64,000 nt of DNA from Theobroma cacao (lineage: Eukaryota > Streptophyta > Magnoliopsida > Malvales > Malvaceae): NCBI RefSeq assembly GCF_000208745.1, contig NC_030852.1, positions 28,975,801 through 29,039,800 on the forward strand. Reading direction: 5' to 3'. The position numbers were made by a program, and so were the translations under genes. The notes below the pieces were generated by a model. That model was given only the letters and a program-made list of their open reading frames with translations. It searched no databases and was not told the DNA's origin. Of this stretch, positions 1-13,070 are shown piece after piece. Within the stretch, counting starts at the first letter, position 1. Each line of letters starts with the position of its first letter.

Positions 1-3000
1 CTATGATTTTATCAGTATCAAGCCAATGGCAGTGACTAAAAGAGTTGAGGGGACTCCAAATTTGAGATGGCTCCAAAAGGTTAAAGTGTACCCCAGATTT
101 GGAACACGGCAGGCCTGCTCACACACTATCAAGTTGGCAGCAGATCCCAATAATGAGAGGTTCCCTGCCACAGTACTGACCCAAGATAAAATTAGCCATG
201 CTTTCTTCTCAAAGGCTGTTGAAATCAATGCTGCTGATGCTGCCATCCTTGCCCCAAGCAAGAGAACTGAGACAAGTAAAACATGTGGGGATTAAGCTAC
301 ATATTACCTCATATGTGCATGGTTTATATTATGACAGCTATGATGTCAATAATGATTCAAAACAAACCAAGGTTTCATCATAAGGATAGAGAATTAAAAC
401 CAGTGCCAAGTAGAATCACCAAGGTAGCAAGGCTTCCACTATAGATGTCACACACACACACTCAACACAAACATGTGGAAGAATTTGTCAGTAAGCTATT
501 CAAGAGGTTTAAGTCCATTGGCAATTGAGAATCTATAAATGAACTTAAATGAACTAAATGACAGATTAAAAGAGGCATCCTGCCCTATCCGAGGCCTAAT
601 TCAAATGGACACCATAGCATAATTTCAATACTTCCATGAAATTTCAAGCATCTAGTCTAGGAATGAAAGTTCTATTACTGGCTTGCATCTCAAAATGTAT
701 AATATTAGTAACAGCGTATGCTGGTGTACAGGTTTCTATCTTTGCAGTTTCAGAAACTCAAATAGAGCTGAAGCTAATGTGCTTTAGTTTAATTATAAGT
801 TGCAATCACTTGTTGCTTTTCTGATGCAAGGAAAGAATGAAACATTGAGAGCTTGAGATAGTTAAGCGTCAACTTATCTGTTTATTTCTTTAATTACCTG
901 TTTAACAAAGAATTTCATTTTATTTTGTTATGCGTTCAAAAAGATGTAAAGCAAAAACTTATATCCCATAAGTCATTTTACTAATTTTCCATTACTTTAG
1001 TTGTAGTTGAATCTTCAAAGAACTGAGAATGAGATTTTTACCCAGGTGAAGCTTGTTAATTTCATTAAATTAATTAAGCAAGAAGATCCACAATTCTAAA
1101 AGGAAATTTGTTTCATTCCTCTTCTTAACGTGACCTGAGTATGGGTATTGCGTATGACTTGAAACAGATACTTGGGAAGATTGTTTTCTTTTTTGAAGGT
1201 CATCAACTTCATTAAATTAAAGGAAAGAGATCCATAATTCTTGAAGAAAATTCATTCTGTTCATTGCTCTTCTTTTACTACATCTGAGTAGTGCATGACC
1301 CAAACCGCAGATATGTCAAAAAAGCAGTTAAAATGTTTCAAGATTTTATCAAAAATCAAGTATTCGGAGGAAAGAGGCTGTTTTGAACATTTATATGTTG
1401 AGGATCCTAAGTTTTAGTTACATCAGATGAATTCTGCTAAGTTCTATAATTTACCTAATTGCTATGTTGAAGTGTAGCTACATCTTCCTTTTGCTTCTTT
1501 ACATGGTGAAGTTCTTAAAAGCTCTCAAAACATACAGCTCAGTTCTCTTCAGAAAGTTATGCTTTAGCATATCTTGTTGTTCAACTCCACACTGTCATAA
1601 TGCAAATCAACTGTACCATCAGCAAATTTGTCTTATGACCAGAATAAAGTTACATTTTATTTTATTTTTCATTTGTTCATATGATTAGGATCTAGTTATG
1701 TTTTATCTTTTCATTCAGCAACATCCTAAATCAAAAGGCATAAGCCATTCTTTAAAATGCAAAATCTATCCCAGCTCGAAGATCCAAAGAATCCTAGATC
1801 CTAAAATAAACTGTGGGAGAAACTTCATTAATGTTATATATTCTTCAAAACTGATCTAGTTTTCTACTACTAAAAACATTGCTTCCGAGTAAGTGTTGCA
1901 AAGAAATTGAATTTGAATGAGACCAAATTTGAAAGCCACTCTCATCAAGAAGATAGAGCAACATAGAAGAGAAAAATCAACATACCAGTGGGCACATTTG
2001 AGACCAGATTTGACAGGACAAGAATGACAAGTGCAAGGACTGCCATTCCACTGACTTGATCAATCTTTGCATAGGGCTCCATTAACTCCCATAGAGCGCT
2101 TGGGATTCCAGTTTTATTAAAACCTTGGACTGTGACAAACATCCCGCAGAAGAAAATTAGAAGAGAGTAGGATACCTGTTCAAACCAGAGAAGCAAAATT
2201 CCCAACAAGTTACTGACACTTCCATATGTCTAACCAGTAATATGATCAATTCACATCTAAATTAGGGGTAAAAGGGTCATAGCTGCTGATTTTACCTTCT
2301 CCAGGCATGGCACAGCATCCTTAAAATCAAGAATCATGAGAGCAAGTGCAGCAGAAATTGCAGTCCCTGACATATTAAGACCCATAAGCAAAGAGATCAA
2401 CATTCCTACAACAACTAGATAAACACAGGATTTCCACAGCTTCCCTTTCCATCTTTCTGAACAATTTGAATTCCTTGACTCCCAGGGACCATTCAGGAAG
2501 CCATGAATCTCAGTCTCACCCTGGTCTGAATTTACACGGTTTCTAAGAGTGTCATGATAAGCCAAGTTCACACTGCCATTCACATGGGGGGAGGTTAGCA
2601 CATTTGTAATTTCCAATCCAGGGAGTCGTCCTTGAGAGCTTGATGATGCCAAACGTGACATTGTGGCTGGTGAAAAATGGTGAGAACTTACACCATCCCC
2701 AGTAAGAAATTGTGCAGCTGAATCTTCTTCATCTATCTTAACAGATAACAAATTCCAATACATGCATATAAGTAATAGAGCATTGACAATAGATCCTAGT
2801 ATAGTCGCAGGAAGAATTCCGGTTAAGAATTCCCCAAAAGAAATCCCACTCTGTGTGGCTATAACCAAGTTTTGGGGGTTGCCAATAGGAGTTGCTGTAG
2901 ATCCAATATTAGCACTTGAGGCAAGGGCAAGTAAGAAAGGTTGAGGTGGGAGATTCTTCTGCCTTGCAATTTTCAACACAAATTCAGTCAAAACCATACA

Positions 3001-3366
3001 AGATGTGTCATTGGTGAAGAAAGCACTTGAAATGGCAGAAATTAAGCAGATTCTGCAAATTAAGTCCTTTGCGCCTTTACTCTTCCATGTGAGCAACTTA
3101 CCTAAGTACTTAAATGCATCTGCACTTTCAAGATATCCACTGACAACCATTGTACCAAAGAGTAGACCAAGGATTGAAAGATCGATTGCTTCATATGCTT
3201 GATCAACAGTTAGGACTTGAAAAATGACCATCAGCATACCTCCTAAAAGGGAACCTGCAGTCCTCCCGATGGGTAGACATGGAACAGCAGGAAAAACTGC
3301 CAGTACCCAGAAGATTGCAAAGGCAATTGAGCCTAGAATCAGTTTTACATAAGACGCCATTGCCAT
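1..3366 (-). CDS. LSI2-like: Lsi2-like metalloid/anion efflux transporter A (three exons)
   Basis: Exons on the minus strand are 3366-2296, 2175-1986 and 266-1, joined by GT-AG introns; they give 508 aa, and the TAG stop is the first three bases of the window. Seen: an N-terminal hydrophobic half, a TNDTSC motif, GNPQNLV, a polar central loop, then a second hydrophobic half with SNVPT and GSAANLIV. This paired layout is that of the ArsB/NhaD/CitMHS superfamily; the overall match is to plant Lsi2 silicon/arsenite efflux proteins, which sit in the plasma membrane. The central loop is about 40 residues shorter than in B and C. A is the most diverged paralogue (for example YLESAD where the others have YLERAD). 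The start is the first ATG, in MAMAS context as in B. Substrate is inferred only. Confidence 0.9.
267..1985 (-). other. Intron 2 of transporter A
   Basis: This 1.7 kb stretch separates the exon ending in the SNVPT motif from the last exon. It is AT-rich, with no coding sequence I can support on either strand. It has no counterpart in unit 2, because that copy of A is cut before this point. Confidence 0.75.
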
Positions 3367-6300
3367 CTTTTAGCATTCTTTAAAAGCCTTACCTAACAGA
3401 CTGCACAAGGCTCCAGGCCTTCAAGCTCGAAATCTTGATAATTGAAACGATAAAGATTGTCTAAAATGCCTTATGTTTCTGTCTTGGGATCAGACTGCCG
3501 ATTTCGTTCTGCTTGGGAAAAGTAATACTAGTTAGAACAACTACTACAGCTACTATTTCTAGCAAGTACAACAAAATTAGCTTTATATTTTATCAGCAAG
3601 ACTGTTACGAGAAAGCTGTTGACAGTAAATTAAACTACATTCCATTACCTGGAAAAAAGCTAGTTCAATTAGCTTTTAGTTGAGAATACTTTGCACTGTC
3701 TGAATCCCACATATATTTTGGCTGGCCTGTCTTCTCTCTTCGCCTATTTTTTTAGAGTTCGAGAATTTGTACGAGACCCCACTTGCACCTTGCAATTATT
3801 GAGGAAAAGGTACAGGGAGCAACCGCTGATTCTTGGCTAGGTTGCGCTAGCTCATGATATATCCTGATATTACGATATTTCATCGGTTATTAAAAAAAAT
3901 AAAAATTAAGAAAAATGATAAAAATAGATTAACGACAAACTAAAAAAAATAGTAAATAAAGTTATATTTGTAAAAATTTGAATTTAAAAACAATATATCC
4001 AGTCATCTAATAAATAAAGAAAACAAATCTTCATCTTTTAAAATTTAAGTATATTTCTTATTAGCCACTCAATATTAAAAAATAATACGTTTTCTCACTA
4101 ATGTTTATATTTATCAGAACTATCAACTTATGTTTAATCTGATTTATTTTACTAATACAATATATTTTACACTTGTTTTTACCTATTTTACAAATAAAAA
4201 TATCAAAACAAAAACCTATTAATGCTTTTAAAAAAAAAGCCTATTTCATGAAAAATATTATATTAGTTTACCTATTCTTCTTTGTTGACATTTTATAATT
4301 AATTATTTTCCAAAAATAAAATAAATTAGAAGGAAACAAATTAATATCACAAAACATAAACTTACAGTAACTTGTCCCTTGGGGACATCCGATACAATAG
4401 TAACTTGTCTGGAAATAAAAACATTTGACGGATTAGATGTAAGAATAAGATATGCGGCTTCAAATGTGCCACGTCATTTCAATCTTTTCGATGCGCTATG
4501 CGTAAGATCTACTCGGATTTTTGAGTGGCTTCCGGGATCTGCACATGTTTTATTTAGGGATCGCTCACTCACCCTGTCTTGGGTTGGAATATTTTATACT
4601 ACTATATTCCCGAGTCACCCTAGCAAAGCCATTTACTACTGCTGTTCTTTTTGTTCTTGTTTACAAAGAGCGTTACCAAAGACAGAAAGAAGAAAAAGAA
4701 CAAAGAGAGTTAAATTCAATAATTCATGATTAAAAAAGATTAGACAAATTAAACTATTGAATGGACCTCGATAAATGAAGTCCATTTTATTACTATATCG
4801 TGGAAGAAACGTTAGTAGTAAATTTGGTCAAATAAATTATCGTTAAAGATATTAATAGATAGAGTATTTATTATTATTAAGATATTTTATCTTGAATTTT
4901 ATTATTCGATAGACTACTACTCGAACGTTATAAATTTATAATTAATTTTTATGTATACTATTATTAAAAATTAAATTAACAAATTAAAATTAATTTTATA
5001 AACAAATAAATTAAATTTTAAAATCATCTTTAGATTATTAATGAATTTTAATAAATATTTTATATTAATTATAAAAAAATCATAAAAAATAATTTAATAT
5101 TAAAAAAATTATTTACAATTAAACTTAAATAACAAATATTTTAAAATTACTATTCAAATCTTACCTTAACTGTGACTAACATAGTCTAATAATAATGTTA
5201 GTATTCAAATTAGGGTTGGGCTTCCTACCTATTAGTCATTGGACTCAAAGAAGAAGGGCTCAAGATTGCAATTCGTCGGTCGAAATTGCGGGCCCAAGAC
5301 TTACCAATACTAATCGATAATCACAGAACTTGAGGAAAACTGTAAAAATTGGCATTGGGCAAAGCACACTCAATTTGTGTCTGCGTGAACATTGAATTTG
5401 AAGGGCTGTGTTTATTTAGCTAGATATATATTCATGGCTAAAAAGGAAAAAGAAATTTGATCATGATCAATTTTTGCGCAGAATCTAGTATTAGCTGGCA
5501 AGTGGGATGTTGTTTGCTAATTTATCAAGGTAAATTACTTTAAGATTTTTATCAATTTTAGCATGACATCATGTAAATGCATATGATTAACAAGTAATAT
5601 AACGGTGAGTGAGTTATATCTACAGAGAATTGTATATAAATTTTTACTAATTATTAAAATTCGACACTCTAATCTTATCCAAGTAATTTAATTTCGAAAA
5701 TTGATTAAAATTGAAATTAAAGTAACAAAGGTAAACTAATGAATTAATGATAAGAAATTTCTAAAAGTTCAATAAAATAGAGCCTAGACTGTGGTACTCT
5801 ACTTTTCATTTGAATTTAATTTCACTCCTTATACTTATATTGATGGGTTGATTGTTAGTCTAGAATCTAAATTTATCTATAATTTTTTTCGAGATATTTT
5901 AAACAAACCTATCTTAACTAATTTTCCATGTCCATGTAAATTAATTAAGGTAGGTTCACTAAGTTTATACCCTAATCTTGGTCACAAATGATATTTAGGT
6001 ATATTTTTATCCTAAATATTAATCAAATCACCCATACTCTAAGCAAAGTAAACACATGTTATTCAAATCCTTAATCTATTCTAAATTCCCTATGTCAAGT
6101 TGCATTTAGAAATCCAACTTAATCTAATTATTGATCAAACAATTAGAAGCAATAAGCATCGATTTGAAATAAATAACATATTACCCATTAATATTAAGTA
6201 AAAGAAGGTTAAAATATTTAAACTACAAGTAGAGATTAACCACAATCCTAAGAATAGAAATTCAGTTCAGCATATTTAATATAAAATCTAATATTTTTAA

Positions 6301-7329
6301 AAAAAATATTCATTTTTACAATAAAAGGTAGAGAGAGAGATAGAACTAGTGAGAGAAAAAACGAGTTGATGTAAATGATTGAAGCTCCCCCAAAAATACT
6401 TGAATCCTCTCCTTCCTCTTTTTTTCAGAAAGTTGCCTCTCTTTTCTAGCTCCCAAAAAAACTTGAAAAGTCCCTCTTTTCAATTTTAAAAAGGTCTATT
6501 TTCACGACTCCATGTAACCTTTTGATTTAGAAGATCAGAGAGTGTAAAAAATTATCAACTTGCATGTCGACACTGCAACGTTGGAAGCACGACACTGTAG
6601 TGCCCAAGCTTTTGGCTTGGGAGCTTGCTAGTTGGCTAGGACAGTGCTGTACTTGCTGTTTTCATGCTTTGTTCTTTCAAGTTGCTTAGAGCAAAACTAC
6701 TGTGGTCAAGCTAGTTTTAATGCAATTTTGACCATGTTCTGATAAAAAATGGATGAAGTGATAAATATGAAAGTTGTAGTTATTTTTCTTAACTTTCCTA
6801 TGGTCAAAAAATCACGTTAATTGGACTTCTGTAACTTGAATTATGTTTAAAATACCACAGCATAATCAATCAAATCTGTACTTGACCAACTTATACAATT
6901 CCTTACCACTTTACGCATTCTCTTTTGAATATCTTAAAAACATAAAAACTAAATCAATCATAGTTAAAATAGATATTTTTATCATATAAATGAATTAAAA
7001 TAACTTGAAATTAACTAACTCAATCATAAGTTAACTAATTAACAAAAAATAAAAAAAACTACTTATAATTTTGCTTAAACACAAAGACTTGATCATTTTA
7101 TCACTTAAAATATGATAAAATAACTCTATATAATAGAGTTTTCATTGGAGAACATAGTGACTTTTTTTTTTTCATTTTGGCTAGAAGAAAGCCATGACAA
7201 ATGCAACAGTTCAAGACTAATAGCATTATTTCATTTAACATAAACCAAAACCAGTCGCTTTGAAACAAACATTTGCTGCCATGCTTTGTGTTTTTTCTTA
7301 TAAGCCTCTTTTTTAGGACATTTATTTAA
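3367..7329. other. AT-rich spacer between A and B
   Basis: No gene is supported here. The stretch aligns end to end with 32472-36482 in unit 2 with small indels, so it was part of the duplicated block. It should hold the promoter and 5' leader of A near 3370-3800 and the 3' flank of B near 7150-7329. Short open frames near 4379-4733 and 5791-5991 are not kept in frame or resemble nothing I know. Confidence 0.6.
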
Positions 7330-9305
7330 TCATCTAAAGAGTGTCAAACCGATAGCAGTAACTATAAGCGTTGAGGGAACTCCAAATTTAAGGTGTTTCC
7401 AGAAGGACAAAGTGTATCCAAGCTGTGGAGCACGACGAGCTTGCTCACACACTATCAAGTTAGCAGCTGATCCCAGTAGTGAAAGGTTCCCAGCCACAGT
7501 GCTGACCCAGGCTAACATAAGCCATGCTTTCTTCTCATCAGATGCAGAAATTGCAGCAGCTGATGCTGCCACTCGCCCTCCAAGCAACAGAACTGAAAAG
7601 TATCAAACATGTTGGAGTTAAACAACTAGAAAGTTATGTGCCCTGGCACATAAAAGATGGTTGCAAAACTGATTACTGTTTCAGGAGAAAAGAAATGAAG
7701 AAACAAAGATCTCTACTTAAAGTTGCCAGTGTTATCAGATATATATTCATAGGAGAGAAACATCAACATACCCGTCGGTACATTTGAGGCCAAATTGGAG
7801 AGGCCAAGTATAACAATGGCTAGAATTGCTATCCCTGAAACATGATTGATCTTTGCATAGGGTTCCATCAAGTTCCAAAGAGTGCTTGGGATTCCACTTT
7901 TGTTGAAGCCATCGACTGTGATAAACATTCCGCAGAAGAAAATTAAAAGCGAATAGGACACCTGGTCACAGAAAATAATTGAGCTTAATTAATTAACTAT
8001 ATCTGGCCAAAAAATGAATAAGTAAAACATTTAAGTTCTTATGAAACTAATAATGCTTTTCTTTTTCTCTTTTTTTTTTCTATTTCCAATCTGATTTTAT
8101 TTTTTAAAAACCTTTTCTAGGCAAGGCTGAGCATCCTGAAAGTCAACAACTATAAGAGCAAGAGCTGCGGTAACTGCAGTCCAGGACATATTAAGGCCCA
8201 TAAGCAGAGAAATCAGCATCCCCATGGTAACAAAGTAGACACTGAATTTCCAAAACCTCCTTTTCCACCTTCTGGGTAAGTTTTCCTTTTCTTCTGAAGG
8301 TTGCACAGAACATACGTCTTGCAAGCTATCTGTCAATGCAATCATCTTTGAAGCCACAGGTTCCTCCTTCCCATGGGAGTGGTCATCCGTTGTCGCCTCC
8401 TTTGATGCATTTGAATTCCTTGCAGAATCAATTGCACCACTAGGTACCCTCTGGATTTCATTCTGATCAGCTGACTTTACTCGGTTTCTAAGGGTCTCAA
8501 CATGAGCTGTGCTACGATTTGCGTTGGGAGACCTTATCACATTCATAGAGTCAAATGTTGAGTTCCATTCTTGAGGGTTCAATGGAGAAATATGTGACAT
8601 GGTTGCCGGTGAAAACCGATGAGAAATCACATCCTCTTCAGCTACAGCCGCTCTACTTGGATCTTCTTCATCCTTCTGAACAGATAACACCCTCCAATAC
8701 ATGCACAGGAGAAGTAAAGCATTCACTAAGACTCCTACCAGCATTGCAGGTAGAATTCCTATAAGAAAATCCCCGAAAGAAATTCCACTCTGAATTGCTA
8801 TAACAAGGTTTTGAGGGTTCCCAATTGGAGTTGCTGAAGACCCTATATTGGCACTTGAGGCAAGAGCAAGCAGGAATGGATGAGGGGGTAGATTATGTTG
8901 TCTTGCAATTTTTAACACAAATTCAGTCAAAATCACACATGAGGTATCATTGGTGAAAAGAGCACTTGAAATGGCAGAAATCAGGCAGATTCTGAAAAGT
9001 AAGTCCTTAGCACCTTTACTCTTCCATGCAAGCAACTTACCTAGATATTTAAACATATCTGCTCTTTCAAGATAGACACTGACAACCATAGTACCAAATA
9101 AAAGGCCAAGGATTGGGAGATCAATTGCATCATATGCTTGATCTGGGGTTATGACTCCAAACAAAACCATAAGCATGGCCCCTAGTAAGGACCCTGCAGT
9201 CCTCCCAACTGGTAGAAAGGGGACAGCAGGGAAAACTGCCAATACCCAGAAGATTGCAAACGCAATTGAGCCTAGAACCACTTTAACAGAAGAAGCCATG
9301 GCCAT
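7330..9305 (-). CDS. LSI2-like: Lsi2-like metalloid/anion efflux transporter B (unit 1)
   Basis: Exons 9305-8112, 7961-7772 and 7592-7330 give 548 aa. Introns are about 150 and 179 bp with GT-AG ends. TNDTSC lies at residues 118-123, GNPQN at 162-166 and SNVPT at 457-461, followed by GSAANLIV in the last exon. A hydrophilic loop at about residues 205-340, rich in Ser, Asn and acidic residues (KDEED near 211), splits two hydrophobic halves. Known of the family: Lsi2 proteins are plasma-membrane efflux carriers, probably proton-coupled, for silicic acid and arsenite. The protein keeps all conserved motifs and looks functional. Its closest relative is the unit 2 copy at 36483-38460, about 7% different in protein by hand count. 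A boron or other oxyanion substrate cannot be excluded. Confidence 0.92.
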
Positions 9306-11021
9306 TGTTTCTGATCAATTAAAAACCTAAAGAATTCCAAACCTTCGAAATCTTATCCAGTACGAGCAGTCCAGTTCATGCCATCAGTTTCCCGCCCAAA
9401 ACAACTACGCAGAGCAGCTTAGCAGTGTGATCCAACAGAACATTATTTTCGAAGTAAAAGATTTTCGTCCTCGAGACACTGTCATAAATTCAAGTCAAAT
9501 TTCAAAAGAAGTCAGAAAACTCAGTAAAACTCAAAGACAAGAACTCAAAACAGCAAGCACCCAAAAAAATTTTGGAAAGATGTAACAGAGTCCACGATTC
9601 AACTATCTCCTTTGTCGCTAAGTCATGGCCATTTTAGTGAACTTCTAGTCCACAACCTCTATTGAATTCAAAGTATTCAGATGCAAAGCATGTTCATACA
9701 AAGTACTGAAGAAAAAGTTTAGACTCACAGTAATGAAAAATTGAACGGGGCCATACTTGCCTGTGAAGGCCACAGCTTTCCATCAAACTAGGCTCTGCAT
9801 TAGATGGGTTTGGAAAGCACTTCTTCCCAGTTGTCTGAAGGAGAAATGTGGATCACAAGTTCGGTTTAGCATGTTGGAGCTTCCGTTTTATAACCGTGAA
9901 AAAGATCTTGTCTTGCATGATTTCCACGTCCACTCCGGCAATCGCATTCATTCAATCTTTTATTTTCTTTCTTTGTCCTCCAATATTTTAGAAAGTTAGA
10001 GCTTATTATCTATTATTTTCTTTCTTTGTCGTTCCATCTTCTAGAAAGTTACCCTCTTAACCATCCCTGCATTTGCACTAACATATTATGAAATTAATTA
10101 ATTATAATAATTCACTAGTATCATACAAATGAAAGGGAAAAAAAATACTACTGATAACAATCCATTTTGTATTATATCTATTTAGTGCGTAGAAGTCGGT
10201 TAAACTCAAACCGACTCCATTGCCCAAATTCTTTCACCGGCTGCAACCTACCCAAGTAGCAACTAGTTGGCATCGAGAGTTGGAGGCCAGCAACTTTTAT
10301 TGAGAGGTTTTTTTTTTATAGTTAAAAGAGGAGCGATTCGAATCCTGTTTTTTAGGCAAGAAGATTATGTATTAACTAATGAGATAAATATTCGGGTGTG
10401 ATTTTTATTGAGAGGTTAAAGATAAAAAAGAATAAAAATTAAAAATTTTTAAAATAAATATATTGAATTTAAAAAATAATTAAAATTTTATAATAAATAA
10501 TAATTTTATATAACATGTAAATTAAAAAAATAAAAAAAACTTAAAAAATAATTTTATAAGTATCAGATTTTACTTGAAAAATATCTATTTTTTCAAAATT
10601 GAACTTACGCCGTTTTGATTCATACTATTCTTTTTCATGATTTGAAGTATTGAGGTTCAATAGTTCAAATGTAAAAAAATTATTTAAAACTTACTTGTAC
10701 TTTAATCATATTTGAATTTTTTTTGACAAATGTTTTTATTAAACTTTTGCTTGATCAAAAACTGATAAACTACTTGAAAATTTATACAATTACACAGAAA
10801 AATCACTTTAAAAACTTGATGGTTGCTCAAAAAAAAAAATGCCTAGCAACAAAAAAAAGAGCAAGCACATCACACCACTAACATAAAAAAAAAAATTAAG
10901 ATCAGATCCTAATCAATGGGTAGCTAACATCCAATTTTATTATTTTATTTCTATTTAAATTTAAAATACTAAATATAAAACTATAATGTATAAAATATAA
11001 ATAGTTAAATACAATATATAG
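9306..11021. other. Upstream region of transporter B
   Basis: Leader and promoter region of B, then AT-rich spacer. Near 10718-10810 a T-rich run is followed by a stretch reading 'tttttattaaacttttgcttgatc', which looks like the antisense 3' end of an old retroposon; the same is seen near 39780. No gene is supported. Confidence 0.5.
9885..9893 (-). promoter_or_regulatory. Possible TATA box of transporter B
   Basis: The minus strand reads TTATAAAAC about 580 bases before the B start codon, at the edge of sequence shared by both units. The matching site in unit 2 (39040-39048) has one change in the TATA core. Assignment is by position and motif only; a leader intron would have to be allowed for. 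Confidence 0.25.
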
Positions 11022-11026
11022 GATTT

Positions 11027-11290
11027 AGTTGAAAAATAAGAGTATGAGAAGAATATTTGTAGTGTTATTACTTAATAGATCTATACAGTCCATATATAGA
11101 CATGAGTCAAAGGTATAAATCCTATAATTAAGCTATTGTTCCTATAATCAAGTTCTTCTCTATTCCTATAATCAAGCTTTTTTCATAATGAGTCTGTCAA
11201 CACTTAATGTACAGTTAAGTTATCTCTAGAATAAGAAAGAATCACAAGAACAATTATAAGGATAATTGGCTATCTATCAATATTTCAACA
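11027..11290 (-). mobile_element. Solo LTR of a Copia element
   Basis: A 264-bp sequence starts AGTTGAAA and ends TTTCAACA (so TG...CT in element orientation), bounded on both sides by the 5-bp direct repeat GATTT at 11022-11026 and 11291-11295. It matches both LTRs of the full element at 40096-46975 in unit 2, in the same position of the duplicated block. It is what remains after recombination between the two LTRs of one element. Confidence 0.88.
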
Positions 11291-11323
11291 GATTTTACAT
11301 AATGGTTAAATATATAAATAGTT

Positions 11324-12009
11324 AAATAAAATAAATAAAAAGAAAAAGATATAAGAAAACTTAATTTTCTTTTAAATTACACAATGAGGTGAGTGGTCTT
11401 TATAATTTTTTGTCTAAGCTCGAAAGCTCATAAATTTAATTTGAGGAATGAAATGCATTCTACTAGTGAGGTACAAAGAAAACATTAAAGTAAAAATAAA
11501 AAGACAAAAAAAAAAAGAGGGAAAAGAGATATGAAAAAACTTAAATTAAAATACAGTTAAGTAGGGTTTATAAAATTATTTTATTATTTATATTAATATT
11601 GAAATAAAAAAATTATTTTAAGAAATTATTAAAAAATATATAGTCAATAAATAATTTCATAAATTTTGNATAAAATAAATCAAAAAAAGAAAAGATATAA
11701 AAACTTAATTTTCTTTTAAATTACACAATGAGGTGAGTGGTCTTTATAATTTTTTGTCTAAGCTCGAAAGCTCATAAATTTAATTTGAGGAATGAAATGC
11801 ATTCTACTAGTGAGGTACAAAGAAAACATTAAAGTAAAAATAAAAAGACAAAAAAGAAAAAAGAGATGTAAAAAAACTTAAATTAAAATACAGTTAAGTA
11901 GGGTTTATAAAATTATTTTATTATTAAATATTAATATTGAAATAAAAAAATTATTTTTAAGAAAATTATTAAAAATATATAGTCAATAAATAATTTCATA
12001 AATTTTGAA
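11324..12009. repeat. 344-bp tandem direct duplication containing an ambiguous base
   Basis: Two near-identical copies follow each other (anchor TTACACAATGAGG at 11377 and again at 11721). The single n of the window, at 11670, sits at the join. Unit 2 has one copy only (about 46990-47345). It may be a real duplication or an assembly overlap that was not merged. Confidence 0.8.
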
Positions 12010-13070
12010 AGAAGTCATTAAAAAATATATAATAAATAAATAATTTTAAATTATAATAAAATAAATTAAAATATAAAAAAATATATAATAAAAAATTTTA
12101 AAACTTCGTCGGCCCCACATTGTTAAATTACCGCCTCTATTGTTGGTTCTTTCTTTTTTCTCCCTGGGTTCTTCTTTTTTGTGTTGAATTTGTGTTTTTT
12201 TTTTTTGGTTAGTTTTTGTCATTTTCTTTGTTTAATTCATTATATACATCTGACTATTTCTATTTTTGCTAGGGATTGATTGTTCATAGTTGATGATGCT
12301 ATGTTGTGTTTTGTTTTGGTTTCGCCTCATTTCTTGCTCTGTTGGGTTTTCTCGGATCGTTGTTAAAATTTTCTTTCCTTTTGTTTTTTGTTAGATTGTG
12401 AGTTGGATTTTGGGTTTTTTTTTTTTTTCTATGGTTGTCATCCAAACTATCAGTTGATTTTTCCCTCTTTATTTTTGCTTTACTGTTTCAGTAGTTCATT
12501 TGCGACACAAATGCTTGTTGAAATGCAAAAACTTGGCGTCCTGAAATTGAGTGAATGGTTCCTAACATTAACGCTCTCTTTTCTGTTATATGTGAATCGA
12601 TTCTTGACTGGAGTTTTACTCTTTGCAAATTCTCTGAAATTCGCAACTTGGCCCCAAAAAGAAAGAAAAGAATATTACAAGTGTTGAGAGTATTTGCTTT
12701 GCTTTGTCTTTTATATTCAGAGACCACGTTCTTTGTTCAATATTTCTTTTTGTTAACGGCAGCCATTGCATGAAATGCTCCATTCAAATTTTACTTCTGT
12801 TTTATTTCTGTTGTCATTAATGCAATAGTTTTTTTCTGATATATTTTCTAATGTTACTATTAATTTCATCAAATTTAATAGTTGCTTAGCCTTGCATTCA
12901 TGTGTCAAATTTTTTGTAAGTGAACATGTCTCACTTTGCTTTGTATATAATTATTATCAAATGGCACTATTTACATGTCCATTAAATACAAGACCCGTCA
13001 ACATTAATTTCAATTTACTTAAAAAATGACTTATCTTGCCATGCATAAGGTTACACTCTAAGATCATTGC
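12010..13070. other. AT-rich spacer with T-rich low-complexity tracts
   Basis: No gene is supported. About 12290-12755 is absent from unit 2, where the flanks meet near 50200. Near 13034-13057 is a degraded version of the hairpin and CTAA end seen at 50534-50562. An open frame at 12388-12687 is low-complexity sequence. Confidence 0.5.

Noticed and set aside
4379..4733. Overlapping plus-strand frames upstream of A
   Set aside because: Their ends differ in unit 2 through indels, they overlap in two frames, and they match nothing known; most likely chance.
6603..6622. Short perfect hairpin CCCAAGC/GCTTGGG
   Set aside because: A 7-bp stem with no following T-run or known element. It is present in both units simply because the block was copied.
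12388..12773. Open frames in a T-rich stretch
   Set aside because: Low-complexity phenylalanine/leucine-rich translation; the region is absent from unit 2.
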